Assembly: GCF_000718635.1 (NCBI RefSeq)
Contig: NZ_JOBF01000015.1
Span: 1-64,000 of the forward strand
DNA from: Streptomyces varsoviensis
Lineage (GTDB): Bacteria > Actinomycetota > Actinomycetes > Streptomycetales > Streptomycetaceae
DNA: 64,000 nucleotides
Direction of reading: 5' to 3'
Positions within the stretch are counted from its first letter, which is position 1, and each line of letters starts with the position of its first letter. Shown piece after piece: positions 35,953 through 43,563 of this stretch. Position numbers and translations under genes: made by a program. A model generated the notes under the pieces. It did no database searches and was not told where the DNA came from. It was given only the letters and a program-made list of their open reading frames with translations.

Positions 35953-35981
35953 AGGCGCGGTCCACACTGCGGACCGCGCCT
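35953..35981 (+). terminator. Hairpin terminator after trpD
   Basis: AGGCGCGGTCC and GGACCGCGCCT form a perfect 11-bp stem with a 7-nt loop. It immediately precedes the promoter of the riboswitch leader. Confidence 0.7.
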
Positions 35982-36009
35982 TGCGCATCGAAGATCGTGT
36001 GGCAAGATA
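35981..36009 (+). promoter_or_regulatory. Promoter of the SAM-IV leader
   Basis: TTGCGC (35981-35986), a 17-bp spacer and AAGATA (36004-36009) form a plausible -35/-10 pair. The expected start near 36016 coincides with the first base of the aptamer, which supports the assignment. Confidence 0.5.
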
Positions 36010-36016
36010 CCGCACA

Positions 36017-36135
36017 GGTCATGAGTGACAGCGACACAGGCCCCGGCCCGCTGTCCGGCAACCCTCCGTCCGTGGCGGGGTGCCCCGGGTGAAGACCAGG
36101 TCGTGGTCAGCGAGGTCCACGGCAAGCGCGGGCCC
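36017..36135 (+). ncRNA. SAM-IV riboswitch aptamer
   Basis: The sequence matches the actinobacterial SAM-IV consensus as I know it: GGTCATGAGTG at the 5' end, CCGGCAACCCTCC (36055-36067), GGCGGGGTGCCCCGGGTGA (36074-36092) and GAAGACCAGG closing P1 (GGTC 36017-36020 with GACC 36094-36097), then a further hairpin and the GGCAAGCGCGGG (36121-36132) that forms the pseudoknot. Orientation is plus, ahead of the PLP enzyme at 36387. SAM binding would normally switch the downstream gene off. A covariance search (Rfam SAM-IV) would settle it. Confidence 0.88.
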
Positions 36136-36191
36136 CTCGTCCAGGGGTCCTGGTCTTGAGGGAGCAGTCTCGTGAGCAAGCGAATGCGATA

Positions 36192-36209
36192 GGGCCGAGG
36201 GCCCCTTTT
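36192..36209 (+). terminator. Terminator-like hairpin in the SAM-IV expression platform
   Basis: GGGCC-GAG-GGCCC followed by CTTTT lies 57 bp after the aptamer and 178 bp before the gene. It is a short intrinsic-terminator-like element and the most likely on/off device of the riboswitch. Confidence 0.55.
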
Positions 36210-36230
36210 CTGACGTTCTCTGAGTACGCC

Positions 36231-36264
36231 TCAGGATTTCTCAGACTTTCTCAGGCTTTCCCAG
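36231..36264 (+). repeat. 10-bp tandem repeat in the riboswitch leader
   Basis: TCAGGATTTC, TCAGACTTTC and TCAGGCTTTC follow one another exactly from 36231, with a fourth CCAG unit. CTGAG at 36220-36224 can pair with any of the CTCAG copies, so the leader can form alternative small hairpins. Confidence 0.7.
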
Positions 36265-36386
36265 AGAGTTCTTTCTCTTCATCGCCTCCGTACGTGGTGC
36301 GACCCGTGCGTCGAGGCGTCCCGCACGCGTGCCCGAGCGCGTGCGCCACCGAAGACATTCCGCCTGCACCGCCGGGAGAGTTCAGC

Positions 36387-37850
36387 ATGTCCGCATACGC
36401 CACCGCCGCCGCCCCCTCCGCCGCTTCCGACGCCCGTTGTGACGATGCCCGTTGTGGCGACGCCGACCAGCCGCTGCCGGTGCTCGGCCGGGACGTCAGC
36501 GTCCCGCTGGTCACCGGGGGCGAGGTCACGTACGCGGCGCTCGACTACGCCGCCAGCGCCCCCGCGCTCCAGCGGGTCTGGGACGACGTGGCCGCCTACG
36601 CGCCCTACTACGGCAGCGTGCACCGCGGCGCGGGCTACCTCTCGCAGCTCTCCACCGACCTCTTCGAGAACAGCCGCGCCGACGTCGCCGACTTCCTCGG
36701 CTGCCGCGCCGACGACCAGGTGATCTTCACCCGGTCCACCACCGACTCGCTCAACCTGCTCGCCGCGGCGCTGCCGCGCGGCACCCAGGTGTTCGTCTTC
36801 GAGACCGAGCACCACGCCTCGCTGCTGCCGTGGGAGCGGCGCGCGGCGGCGTCCGAGGTCACCGTCGTCTACCTCGACGCGCCGCGCAGCCCGGCGCAGG
36901 CCGTCGAGACGCTGGAGAAGGCGCTGGCCGACCGCCAACCTTCCCCCAGCTCTCAGCTCCGTTCGAGCAGGGGAGGCCCCATTGGGCCCGCGCTGGTCTG
37001 TGTGACGGGCGCGTCCAATGTGACGGGCGAGGTGTGGCCCGTACGGGAGCTGGCGGCCGCCGCCCACGCGCACGGCGCGCGCATCGTCCTCGACGCCGCG
37101 CAGCTCGCGCCGCACCACCCGGTGGACGTGGCGGCCTCGGACGTGGACTGGGTGGCGTTCTCCGGCCACAAGCTGTACGCGCCGTTCGGCTCGGGCGTGC
37201 TCGCCGGGCGCCGGGACTGGCTGCTGGCGGCCGAACCGTACCTCGCGGGCGGCGGCGCGAGCCGCCGGGTGGAGCGGCGCGCGGACGGCGGCGTGGCCGT
37301 CGAGTGGCACGAGACCGAGGCCCGGCACGAGGCCGGCTCGCCCAACGTGATCGGCGTCTACGCGATCGCCGCCGCCTGCAAGGCGCTGACGGAGGCCGGC
37401 TTCGACGCCCTCGTCGAGCGCGAGCAGCGGCTCGTGGCCCGGGTCCGCGAAGGGCTCGCCGAGCTGCCCGAGGTGAAGGTGCTCTCCCTCTTCGGCGACG
37501 ACGCCCCGCGGGTCGGCGTCCTCTCCTTCGTGGTCGACGGCTGGAACAGCTCCCACTTCGCCGCCGCGCTCTCCGCCGAGTACGGCATCGGCGTCCGCGA
37601 CGGCCTCTTCTGCGCCCACCCCCTGGTGCGCACCCTCCTCGGCGCCGACGACGACGAGGTCGGCGAGTGCGGCGCCCCCGAGGCCGCCCCCGGCGAACGC
37701 TCCCTCAACGCCATCCGCGTCAGCTTCGGCGCCGGCACCCCCGACGAGCACATCGACCGCTTTCTCACCGCCGCCCGCGAACTCATCACCTCCGGCCCCA
37801 AGTGGACGTACCGAACCGAAAACGGCCGCTGCGTCCCGGTGTCCGCCTGA
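36387..37850 (+). CDS. Class-V PLP-dependent enzyme (cysteine desulfurase-like), SAM-regulated
   Basis: The 487-residue protein has the class-V aminotransferase fold: ALDYAASAPALQRVWDDV, YYGSVHRGAG, the TRSTTDSLNLLAAAL PLP-phosphate region, DAAQLAPH with the PLP aspartate, and the PLP lysine in FSGHKLYAPFGSG. It resembles SufS/CsdA-like enzymes, but the expected mobile-loop cysteine region reads IGVRDGLFCAHPLV, with a cysteine in a modified context. Residues ~190-205 carry an extra Ser/Arg/Gly insertion. Start ATG at 36387 follows GGGAGAG. Control by a SAM riboswitch ties it to sulfur or methionine metabolism rather than general Fe-S assembly. Exact reaction unknown. Confidence 0.85.
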   Translation: MSAYATAAAPSAASDARCDDARCGDADQPLPVLGRDVSVPLVTGGEVTYAALDYAASAPALQRVWDDVAAYAPYYGSVHRGAGYLSQLSTDLFENSRADVADFLGCRADDQVIFTRSTTDSLNLLAAALPRGTQVFVFETEHHASLLPWERRAAASEVTVVYLDAPRSPAQAVETLEKALADRQPSPSSQLRSSRGGPIGPALVCVTGASNVTGEVWPVRELAAAAHAHGARIVLDAAQLAPHHPVDVAASDVDWVAFSGHKLYAPFGSGVLAGRRDWLLAAEPYLAGGGASRRVERRADGGVAVEWHETEARHEAGSPNVIGVYAIAAACKALTEAGFDALVEREQRLVARVREGLAELPEVKVLSLFGDDAPRVGVLSFVVDGWNSSHFAAALSAEYGIGVRDGLFCAHPLVRTLLGADDDEVGECGAPEAAPGERSLNAIRVSFGAGTPDEHIDRFLTAARELITSGPKWTYRTENGRCVPVSA

Positions 37851-38013
37851 CGGCACGTACCGGACGGTCCGGCCGGCCCCGGCGCGCCGTCGTCCGCCCC
37901 GCGGGGACGCTGGTCCTCCGGCCGTGGTGTGTTCGGGCCGTGCGCCCGTACCGGACGGGGGCCGCCCCCTCCCAGGGGGCGGAGGGTTGTGGGGGAAGAC
38001 CCCGCCGGAGGCG

Positions 38014-38295
38014 CTACGCGTCGAGGCCGATGGCGAAGGCGGCTTCCAGGTCGTGCTGGGAATAGGTGCGGAAGGCGATGTGGGTCTCGGTGGAGGCGAC
38101 GCCCGGGACCTTGCTGATGCGGCCGGGGATGACGTCCGCGAGGTCGTCGTGGTCGGCGACGCGGACCATGGCGATCAGGTCGTGGGCGCCGGTGACCGAA
38201 TAGACCTCGCTGACGCCCTCCAGGGCGGCGATCTTCTCGGCGATCTCGGGGATCTGGTCCACGCTCGTCTTGATGAGCACGATCGACGTGATCAA
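38014..38295 (-). CDS. Stand-alone Lrp/AsnC ligand-binding (RAM) domain
   Basis: The 93-residue protein matches only the effector-binding RAM domain of Lrp/AsnC regulators (ITSIVLIKTSVDQIPEIAEK, VSEVYSVTGAHDLIAMVRV, SKVPGVASTETHIAF) and has no helix-turn-helix. Such small proteins bind amino acids and may form mixed oligomers with full-length regulators. Start ATG at 38295. It is 38 bp upstream of nothing on its own strand but follows the rhomboid gene on the same strand, 38 bp beyond that gene's stop region, so the two may be co-transcribed. Confidence 0.88.
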   Translation of the reverse strand: MITSIVLIKTSVDQIPEIAEKIAALEGVSEVYSVTGAHDLIAMVRVADHDDLADVIPGRISKVPGVASTETHIAFRTYSQHDLEAAFAIGLDA

Positions 38296-38333
38296 AGGCT
38301 GGCTCCTCCTCGCGGGTCCGGGGGCCCGTGGCG

Positions 38334-39080
38334 TCAGCCGCTGAGGTCGGGGTCCCCGGGTGGGCGCGCCCCCTCGCTGGGCGGGGCCGCGCCTTTCACT
38401 CTAGCCGGACGCCGGTAGCGGACCCACGCGTAGAGGAAGCCGAGCGTGAACCCCATGAGGTGGGCGAGGTAGGCGACGCCCGGCCGGGGGTCGGCGGTGC
38501 GGGCGGCGAGGCCCTGGAGCACGAACCAGAAGACCAGTACGGCCCAGGCGGGGAAGCGCAGGGGCAGGAAGAAGAGGAACGGAAAGAGACTCGTGACCCG
38601 CGCCGTGGGGAAAAGGCAGAGAAACGCGCCGAGCACCCCGGAGATCGCTCCGGACGCCCCGACCAGGGCCTGGGTGGAATCGGCGTGCACGGTGGCGTAA
38701 CCGAGCAGGGCCAGATATCCGGTCGCGACGTAGAAGACGGCGAAGTGGAACCGGCCCATGCGCTCCTCCGTCATCGCGCCGAAGACGAAGAGGAAGAGCA
38801 TGTTGCCCAGCAGATGCAGCCAGTTTCCGTGCACGAAGAGCGCGGTCAGCGGGGTGAGCGGTTCGAGCGGCACGCCGCGCCACAGATCGGCGGGGACGAT
38901 GCCCCAGTGTTCGAAGTAACGGCTCTGCGCGGCGATCAGGGCGGCGTCGGCGCCGTACGACCGGTTGAAGCCGGAGGCGGGGCCGGCCAGGAAGACCAGG
39001 CAGCTCAGGGCGGTCAGGCCGTAGGTCATCACGGGTCCCGTGGAGGTGCCGGCCCGGCCGCCCGCCGCCTTCTTGATCAT
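38334..39080 (-). CDS. Rhomboid-family intramembrane serine protease
   Basis: Rhomboids cleave substrates within the membrane. The 248-residue protein has six or seven helices, the catalytic serine in VGASGAISG, the histidine in YLAHLMGFTLGF, and the FVHGNWLHLLGNMLFLFVFG segment that holds the upstream His/Asn. All key residues are present, so it is probably active. Start ATG at 39080; the frame is open upstream without a better start. It lies just upstream of the Lrp-type gene on the same strand. Confidence 0.91.
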   Translation of the reverse strand: MIKKAAGGRAGTSTGPVMTYGLTALSCLVFLAGPASGFNRSYGADAALIAAQSRYFEHWGIVPADLWRGVPLEPLTPLTALFVHGNWLHLLGNMLFLFVFGAMTEERMGRFHFAVFYVATGYLALLGYATVHADSTQALVGASGAISGVLGAFLCLFPTARVTSLFPFLFFLPLRFPAWAVLVFWFVLQGLAARTADPRPGVAYLAHLMGFTLGFLYAWVRYRRPARVKGAAPPSEGARPPGDPDLSG

Positions 39081-39152
39081 GCCCGGATCATCTCGTATCG
39101 GGCGGAACCTGTACGGACCGCCTCGCCGAGGCGGCCCGGCGGCACCAGGCCG

Positions 39153-39158
39153 TAGGGT
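39153..39158 (+). promoter_or_regulatory. -10 element upstream of the zinc-ribbon gene
   Basis: TAGGGT lies 87 bp before the ATG at 39246 in the divergent region shared with the rhomboid gene. Confidence 0.4.
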
Positions 39159-39245
39159 TACGGAAAGCACTCCCGTAGTTCGACGGCGCACCGCGGCCCG
39201 TGAGAACAACCCGCGAGCAGACCTTCCGCGAGCAGACGAGCAGAC

Positions 39246-39503
39246 ATGAGGACGGACGACACGATGGGCGTTCCCCAGCCGACAGCCGAGACTCGGTGGC
39301 GCTGCACGCTGTGCGGCAACCTCACCCGCTTCGACGTGACCCGTGCCACCAAAGCCGTCGACTACGTCCATCTCGACCTGGCCGGAGAGCCGACGGTCGA
39401 GGAGCACGAGGTCGTCAGTGAGACCATCGAGTCCGTGCGCTGCCGCTGGTGCAACGCGGCCGACCAGATCGAGCTGGTCGGCCGCCCAGGTGCGAGCGCC
39501 TGA
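39246..39503 (+). CDS. Small zinc-ribbon-like protein
   Basis: The 85-residue protein has two CxxC pairs, CTLCGN and CRWCNA, 45 residues apart, which suggests a single zinc site. The middle is acidic. Function unknown; it may serve as a small nucleic-acid or protein adaptor. ATG at 39246 is used; an in-frame ATG six codons later (MGVPQPT) is equally possible. The next gene starts 17 bp after its stop, so they are probably one operon. Confidence 0.78.
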   Translation: MRTDDTMGVPQPTAETRWRCTLCGNLTRFDVTRATKAVDYVHLDLAGEPTVEEHEVVSETIESVRCRWCNAADQIELVGRPGASA

Positions 39504-39520
39504 GAACGGAGCGATGAGCG

Positions 39521-40882
39521 GTGGCCCAGCACACAGGCGACGAGGGCGCGGCCGGTGACGCCGACGGCGCCTTTGAGGTGCTCGACCGCCCCCTGCCGGA
39601 GGCGGTGCGGCGCCGGGTCGTGGCCCTGGTCGCGGACGCCTTCGGCGGGCTGACCGTCTCCGAACTCCCGCCCCAGTTGCGGCAGTACGCCCGGTTCACC
39701 CCCAACCGCCGGGCCAAGTTCGCGGGCAACGCGATGGCCGCGGCGATCGAGAACGACGCCGTCTTCCGGCAGCGGATCGCGGCCCGGCTGCGCGAGGCGC
39801 AGCCGGAGCTGGCCGAGGCGCTGGACAACGGCGCGCCGCCGGCCGCCGCCGACCCGGTGGACGTGGCCGCGGTCGCCTATGTGATGCGGCCGGTGGGCTG
39901 GGCCAAGCTCGTCGCCGCGGCCGGCGAGGAGGCGCAGCGCGCCACGGCCGAGCGGGCGGGCGAGGAGGCGCAGCGGGAGCTGCGGCGGCTGCGCGAGGAG
40001 CTGGCGGAGGCGCGCGGGGCGGCCCGTACCGAGGTCGACCGCGTCCGCCAGGAGCTGGACGCGGCCCGTAAGGAGGCCGACGGCTATCAGCGCAAGCTGC
40101 GCAGCGCGGTGAGCGATGTGCGCCGCGGCGAGGCGGCCGTACGGAAGGCGGAGGCGGCGCTGGAGGCACTGCGGGCGTCGGCGGCGGCCGAGAAGACGGC
40201 GGCCGACAGCGAGGCGCGGCGGCTCAAGGCGCGGCTCGCCGAGGCCGAGTCGGCGCTGGAGGCGAGCCGGCGGGCGACCCGCGAGGGGCGCAGCGTCGAG
40301 GACATGCGGCTGCGGCTGCTGCTGGACACGGTGCTGGACGCCGCGCAGGGGCTGCGCCGCGAACTGGCGCTGCCGCCCGCCTCCGTACATCCGGCGGACA
40401 CGGTGGAGGCCGTGGAGCCGGGGAAGATGACGCCGAAGGACATCGCGACGCGCGCGCTCTCCGAGATGGACCCGGCGCTGCTCGACCAGTTGCTGGCGCT
40501 GCCCCAGGCGCATCTGGTGGTGGACGGCTACAACGTCACCAAGACCGGCTATCCGACGATGCCGCTGGACAAGCAGCGGCTGCGGCTGCTGGGCGGGCTG
40601 GCGGTGCTGGCGGCGCAGACGGGCGCGGAGATGACGTGTGTCTTCGACGGCGCGGAGCTGGTCGCGCCGGTGCTGCTCGCGCCGCCGCGCGGGGTGCGGG
40701 TGCTGTTCAGCAAGCCGGGCGTGACCGCGGACGAGCTGATCCGGCAGCTCGTACGGGCCGAGCCGCCGGGCCGGCCGGTGGTGGTGGTCTCCACGGACCG
40801 CGAGGTGGCCGACGGCGTGGCGAAGGCCGGCGCGCGGCCGGTGGCATCGGCCCTGCTGCTGAAGCGACTTGCGCGCACCTGA
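39521..40882 (+). CDS. NYN-domain (YacP-like) putative RNase with coiled coil
   Basis: The 453-residue protein has an N-terminal helical domain (~20-120), a long Ala/Glu/Arg coiled coil (~135-260) and a C-terminal NYN domain (~320-453) with the start of the PIN-like fold in HLVVDGYNVTK and the acidic VVVVSTDREVADGVAKAG. NYN proteins are metal-dependent RNases; YacP is the Bacillus example. The long coiled coil is unusual compared with YacP itself (~170 residues) but common in actinobacteria. GTG start at 39521. Confidence 0.87.
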   Translation: MAQHTGDEGAAGDADGAFEVLDRPLPEAVRRRVVALVADAFGGLTVSELPPQLRQYARFTPNRRAKFAGNAMAAAIENDAVFRQRIAARLREAQPELAEALDNGAPPAAADPVDVAAVAYVMRPVGWAKLVAAAGEEAQRATAERAGEEAQRELRRLREELAEARGAARTEVDRVRQELDAARKEADGYQRKLRSAVSDVRRGEAAVRKAEAALEALRASAAAEKTAADSEARRLKARLAEAESALEASRRATREGRSVEDMRLRLLLDTVLDAAQGLRRELALPPASVHPADTVEAVEPGKMTPKDIATRALSEMDPALLDQLLALPQAHLVVDGYNVTKTGYPTMPLDKQRLRLLGGLAVLAAQTGAEMTCVFDGAELVAPVLLAPPRGVRVLFSKPGVTADELIRQLVRAEPPGRPVVVVSTDREVADGVAKAGARPVASALLLKRLART

Positions 40883-40996
40883 CTGTTTCATCCGAACAGT
40901 CGTCCCGCTATTAGTGCCTGAGCGTCAGTTAATCGTCACCGCGTGTGTGTTGTTGGTAAAAGATGTGCTCAGGGTGCAGATTTTGCCTATGAGGAT

Positions 40997-41026
40997 TTGA
41001 ACGGATCACAAGAAGGTCACTAGGGT
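40997..41026 (+). promoter_or_regulatory. Promoter of the first NlpC/P60 gene
   Basis: TTGAAC (40997-41002), an 18-bp spacer and TAGGGT (41021-41026) form a good promoter. It gives a leader of about 130 nt before the GTG at 41166. Confidence 0.55.
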
Positions 41027-41036
41027 CGGGCCTCGA

Positions 41037-41142
41037 ACCTTCACGCGGTCGATCATCCATCCGGGATGACGGTGAAGGTCCCGCCGAATCCGTGCAGTTC
41101 ACGCGGAGCCGGGGTCCTCCCCACCAGGCCCGGCAGGCGGTT
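41037..41142 (+). promoter_or_regulatory. Structured leader, possibly a contracted ydaO-like (c-di-AMP) element
   Basis: ACCTTCAC (41037-41044) pairs with GTGAAGGT (41072-41079). Next come CCGCCGAATCCG (41081-41092) and CGCGGAGCCGGGG (41102-41114), which resemble the 5' core of ydaO-type riboswitches, and CCCGGCAG (41129-41136) with GGCGG (41136-41140), which resemble the 3' strand and P1 partner. The middle of the ydaO consensus is missing, so this may be a degenerate relative or coincidence. Confidence 0.35.
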
Positions 41143-41165
41143 GGAGGATGAAGGAGCTCGCCTTC

Positions 41166-42218
41166 GTGGCGTCCCACCGTCGACCCAAGCAAGCGAGCCG
41201 CACGCGGGTGACCGTACTCACCGCGACCGCAGCCGCAGCCGTCGCTCTCACGTCCCAGGCCGCACACGCCGACCCCAAGCCGGACAAGAAGGAAGTCAAG
41301 GCGAAGGTCGACGCGCTCTACGAGCAGGCGGAGCAGGCCACCGAGAAGTTCAACGGGGCCAAGGAGAAGCAGGACAAGCTGGAGAAGCAGGTCAGCGCCC
41401 AGCAGGACAAGGTCGCGCGCGGCCAGGAGGAGCTGAACAAGCTCCGCGACAGCCTCGGTTCGATGGCCACGGCGCAGTACCGTTCCGGCGGCATCGACCC
41501 CTCCGTGCAGTTGCTGCTCTCCTCCGACCCGGACACCTACCTCGACAAGGCGTCCACCCTCGACCAGCTCTCCACCAAGCAGGCCGACGCGCTCAAGCAG
41601 ATCCGCGAGAAGCAGCGGACGCTCAAGCAGGAGCGCCAGGAGGCGACCGACAAGCTCGCCGACCTCGCGAACACCCGCAAGACGCTGGAGGAGAAGAAGA
41701 AGGAGGTCCAGGGCAAGCTGGCCGACGCCCAGCACCTCCTCAACACCCTGACTGCCAAGGAGAAGGAGGAGCTGCAGAAGCAGGAGAACGCGGGCTCGTC
41801 CTCCGACTCGCGCGCCGACCGGTCCGGCTCCGGCAGCCACGCCGACCTCGGTCACGACGTCCCCGACTCGCAGCGCGCCGCCGCCGCGCTGGCCGCCGCG
41901 AAGACCAAGCTCGGCTCCCCGTACGTGTGGGGCGCCACCGGTCCCAACTCCTTCGACTGCTCCGGGCTGACCTCCTGGGCGTACGCGCAGGCCAACATCC
42001 ACCTCGACCGCACGTCGCAGGACCAGGCCAACAACGGCACGCGCCTGACGCGCAGTCAGCTCAAGCCGGGCGACCTGGTGCTGTTCAACTCCGGGCTGAC
42101 CCACATCGGCCTGTACGCGGGCAACGGCCAGGTGCTGCACGCCCCCCACACCGGCGCGGTCGTGCGCTACGAGTCGATGGACAACATGCCCTTCCAGTTC
42201 GGCGTCCGCGTGGCCTGA
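41166..42218 (+). CDS. NlpC/P60 peptidoglycan endopeptidase (RipA-like), first paralogue
   Basis: The 350-residue secreted protein has a signal peptide (~1-45, ending near SQAAHA), a coiled coil (~50-230) and a C-terminal NlpC/P60 domain with the catalytic cysteine in NSFDCSGLTSWAY and the histidine in LTHIGLYAGNG. It cuts peptide stems in the cell wall. The GTG at 41166 (VASHRRPKQ) has AAGGAG upstream and matches the start of the next paralogue; an ATG six codons earlier is less likely. The leader may carry a regulatory RNA. Confidence 0.92.
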   Translation: MASHRRPKQASRTRVTVLTATAAAAVALTSQAAHADPKPDKKEVKAKVDALYEQAEQATEKFNGAKEKQDKLEKQVSAQQDKVARGQEELNKLRDSLGSMATAQYRSGGIDPSVQLLLSSDPDTYLDKASTLDQLSTKQADALKQIREKQRTLKQERQEATDKLADLANTRKTLEEKKKEVQGKLADAQHLLNTLTAKEKEELQKQENAGSSSDSRADRSGSGSHADLGHDVPDSQRAAAALAAAKTKLGSPYVWGATGPNSFDCSGLTSWAYAQANIHLDRTSQDQANNGTRLTRSQLKPGDLVLFNSGLTHIGLYAGNGQVLHAPHTGAVVRYESMDNMPFQFGVRVA

Positions 42219-42273
42219 AACCCCCCGCTGTACCGCCCGTTCGGGCGAATCGCGGCATTGACAGCCGACTGAG

Positions 42274-42307
42274 CGCCCCGCTGGTGACCTGCGTCTCCGG
42301 CGGGGCG
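42274..42307 (+). terminator. Hairpin after the first NlpC/P60 gene
   Basis: CGCCCCGC and GCGGGGCG pair across an 18-nt loop and are followed by TCGGTTTTG, a moderately good intrinsic terminator. Confidence 0.5.
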
Positions 42308-42443
42308 TCGGTTTTGCCCCACGGCGCGTTCCGTGGACCCCGCGTGATCGCACGGCTACTGTCTGGCGCGCGGTTCCCCGGCATGTCGTACGCCCGTCCC
42401 CGGGCGGCAGGGGCCGCACACAGCGGAAGGAGTGCGGCTTCCA

Positions 42444-43475
42444 GTGGCGTCCCATCGCCGTCCCACGCAGTCCGGGCTCACCCAGGCCACCGTCATCTCC
42501 GTAGCCGTGGCCACCGCCGCGGCCGCGCTGGCGGTCACCCCGGCCGGAGCCGAGCCGAGGCACCCCGCGCCCACCCGGACCGTCAAGGCCCGCGTGGACC
42601 GGCTCTACGAGCAGGCCGAACGGGCCACCGAGCGGTTCAACGCCGCGGGGGAGCGCAGCCGGCACCTGCGCGGCCAGGTGGCGCGCATCCAGGACCGCGC
42701 GGCACGCGGCCAGGAGCGCGTCAACCGGATGCGCACGGCGCTCGGCGCCATCGCCGGCGCCCAGTACCGCTCCGGCGGCATCGACCCGAGCGTCGCCCTG
42801 CTGCTCTCCGCCGACCCGGACGGCTATCTGGAGAAGGCGGCCACCCTCGACCGCCTCTCGGGCCGCCAGGCCGGCCAACTGCGGGCGCTCCAAGGAGCCC
42901 AGCGCTCGCTGGCACAGGAACGCCTCGAAGCCTCCCGGCTCCTCGCCGACCTGGAGGCCAGCCGCCGGACGGTCCAGAGGCACAAACAGGAGGTCGAGCG
43001 GAAGCTCGCCGCCGCCCGCACGCTGCTCAACTCGCTGACCGACGCCCAGCGCCGCGCCTACGACCGGGCCTCGCGCTCCGGCGCCCGCCCCGCCTCGCTG
43101 CCGGACATCGCGGACGGCGCCGCCGCCTCCGGGCGGGCCGCCGCCGCGGTCGCCGCCGTACGGGCCGCGCTGGGGTCCCCGTACGTATGGGGCGCGTCGG
43201 GCCCCGGCTCCTTCGACTGCTCGGGGCTGATGCAGTGGGCGTACGGACGGGCCGGGGTGTCGCTGCCGCGCACCTCGCAGGCGCAGCGCGACGCGGGAGC
43301 GCACGTACCGGTGGGCCAGGCGCGCCCCGGCGACCTCGTCGTCTACCGCGACGACGCCAGCCACGTGGGCATGTACGTCGGCAACGGACAGGTGGTGCAC
43401 GCCCCTTACCCCGGCGCGTCGGTCCGCTCCGACCCGGTCGGCATGATGCCGATCTCCTCCGTCACCCGGCCGTAG
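42444..43475 (+). CDS. NlpC/P60 peptidoglycan endopeptidase, second paralogue
   Basis: The 343-residue protein is a close paralogue of its neighbour: the same start (ASHRRPTQ), signal peptide, coiled coil, YRSGGIDPSV segment and NlpC/P60 domain with GSFDCSGLMQWAY and SHVGMYVGNG. Divergence is greatest in the coiled coil and linker. GTG at 42444 with GGAAGGAG 11 bp upstream. The pair arose by tandem duplication. Confidence 0.92.
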   Translation: MASHRRPTQSGLTQATVISVAVATAAAALAVTPAGAEPRHPAPTRTVKARVDRLYEQAERATERFNAAGERSRHLRGQVARIQDRAARGQERVNRMRTALGAIAGAQYRSGGIDPSVALLLSADPDGYLEKAATLDRLSGRQAGQLRALQGAQRSLAQERLEASRLLADLEASRRTVQRHKQEVERKLAAARTLLNSLTDAQRRAYDRASRSGARPASLPDIADGAAASGRAAAAVAAVRAALGSPYVWGASGPGSFDCSGLMQWAYGRAGVSLPRTSQAQRDAGAHVPVGQARPGDLVVYRDDASHVGMYVGNGQVVHAPYPGASVRSDPVGMMPISSVTRP

Positions 43476-43551
43476 CCCCTGACGCCGCGGCCCCCTCGCC
43501 GCCCGCGGCGGAGGCGGGATCGTGACGGCGGGGACCGGGCCGCGCCGCCCG

Positions 43552-43557
43552 TACGAT
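43552..43557 (+). promoter_or_regulatory. Leaderless-type -10 for the metallopeptidase lipoprotein gene
   Basis: TACGAT ends 6 bp before the GTG at 43564, with no ribosome-binding site; this supports that start over one 14 codons upstream. Confidence 0.45.
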
Positions 43558-43563
43558 CGGGGA

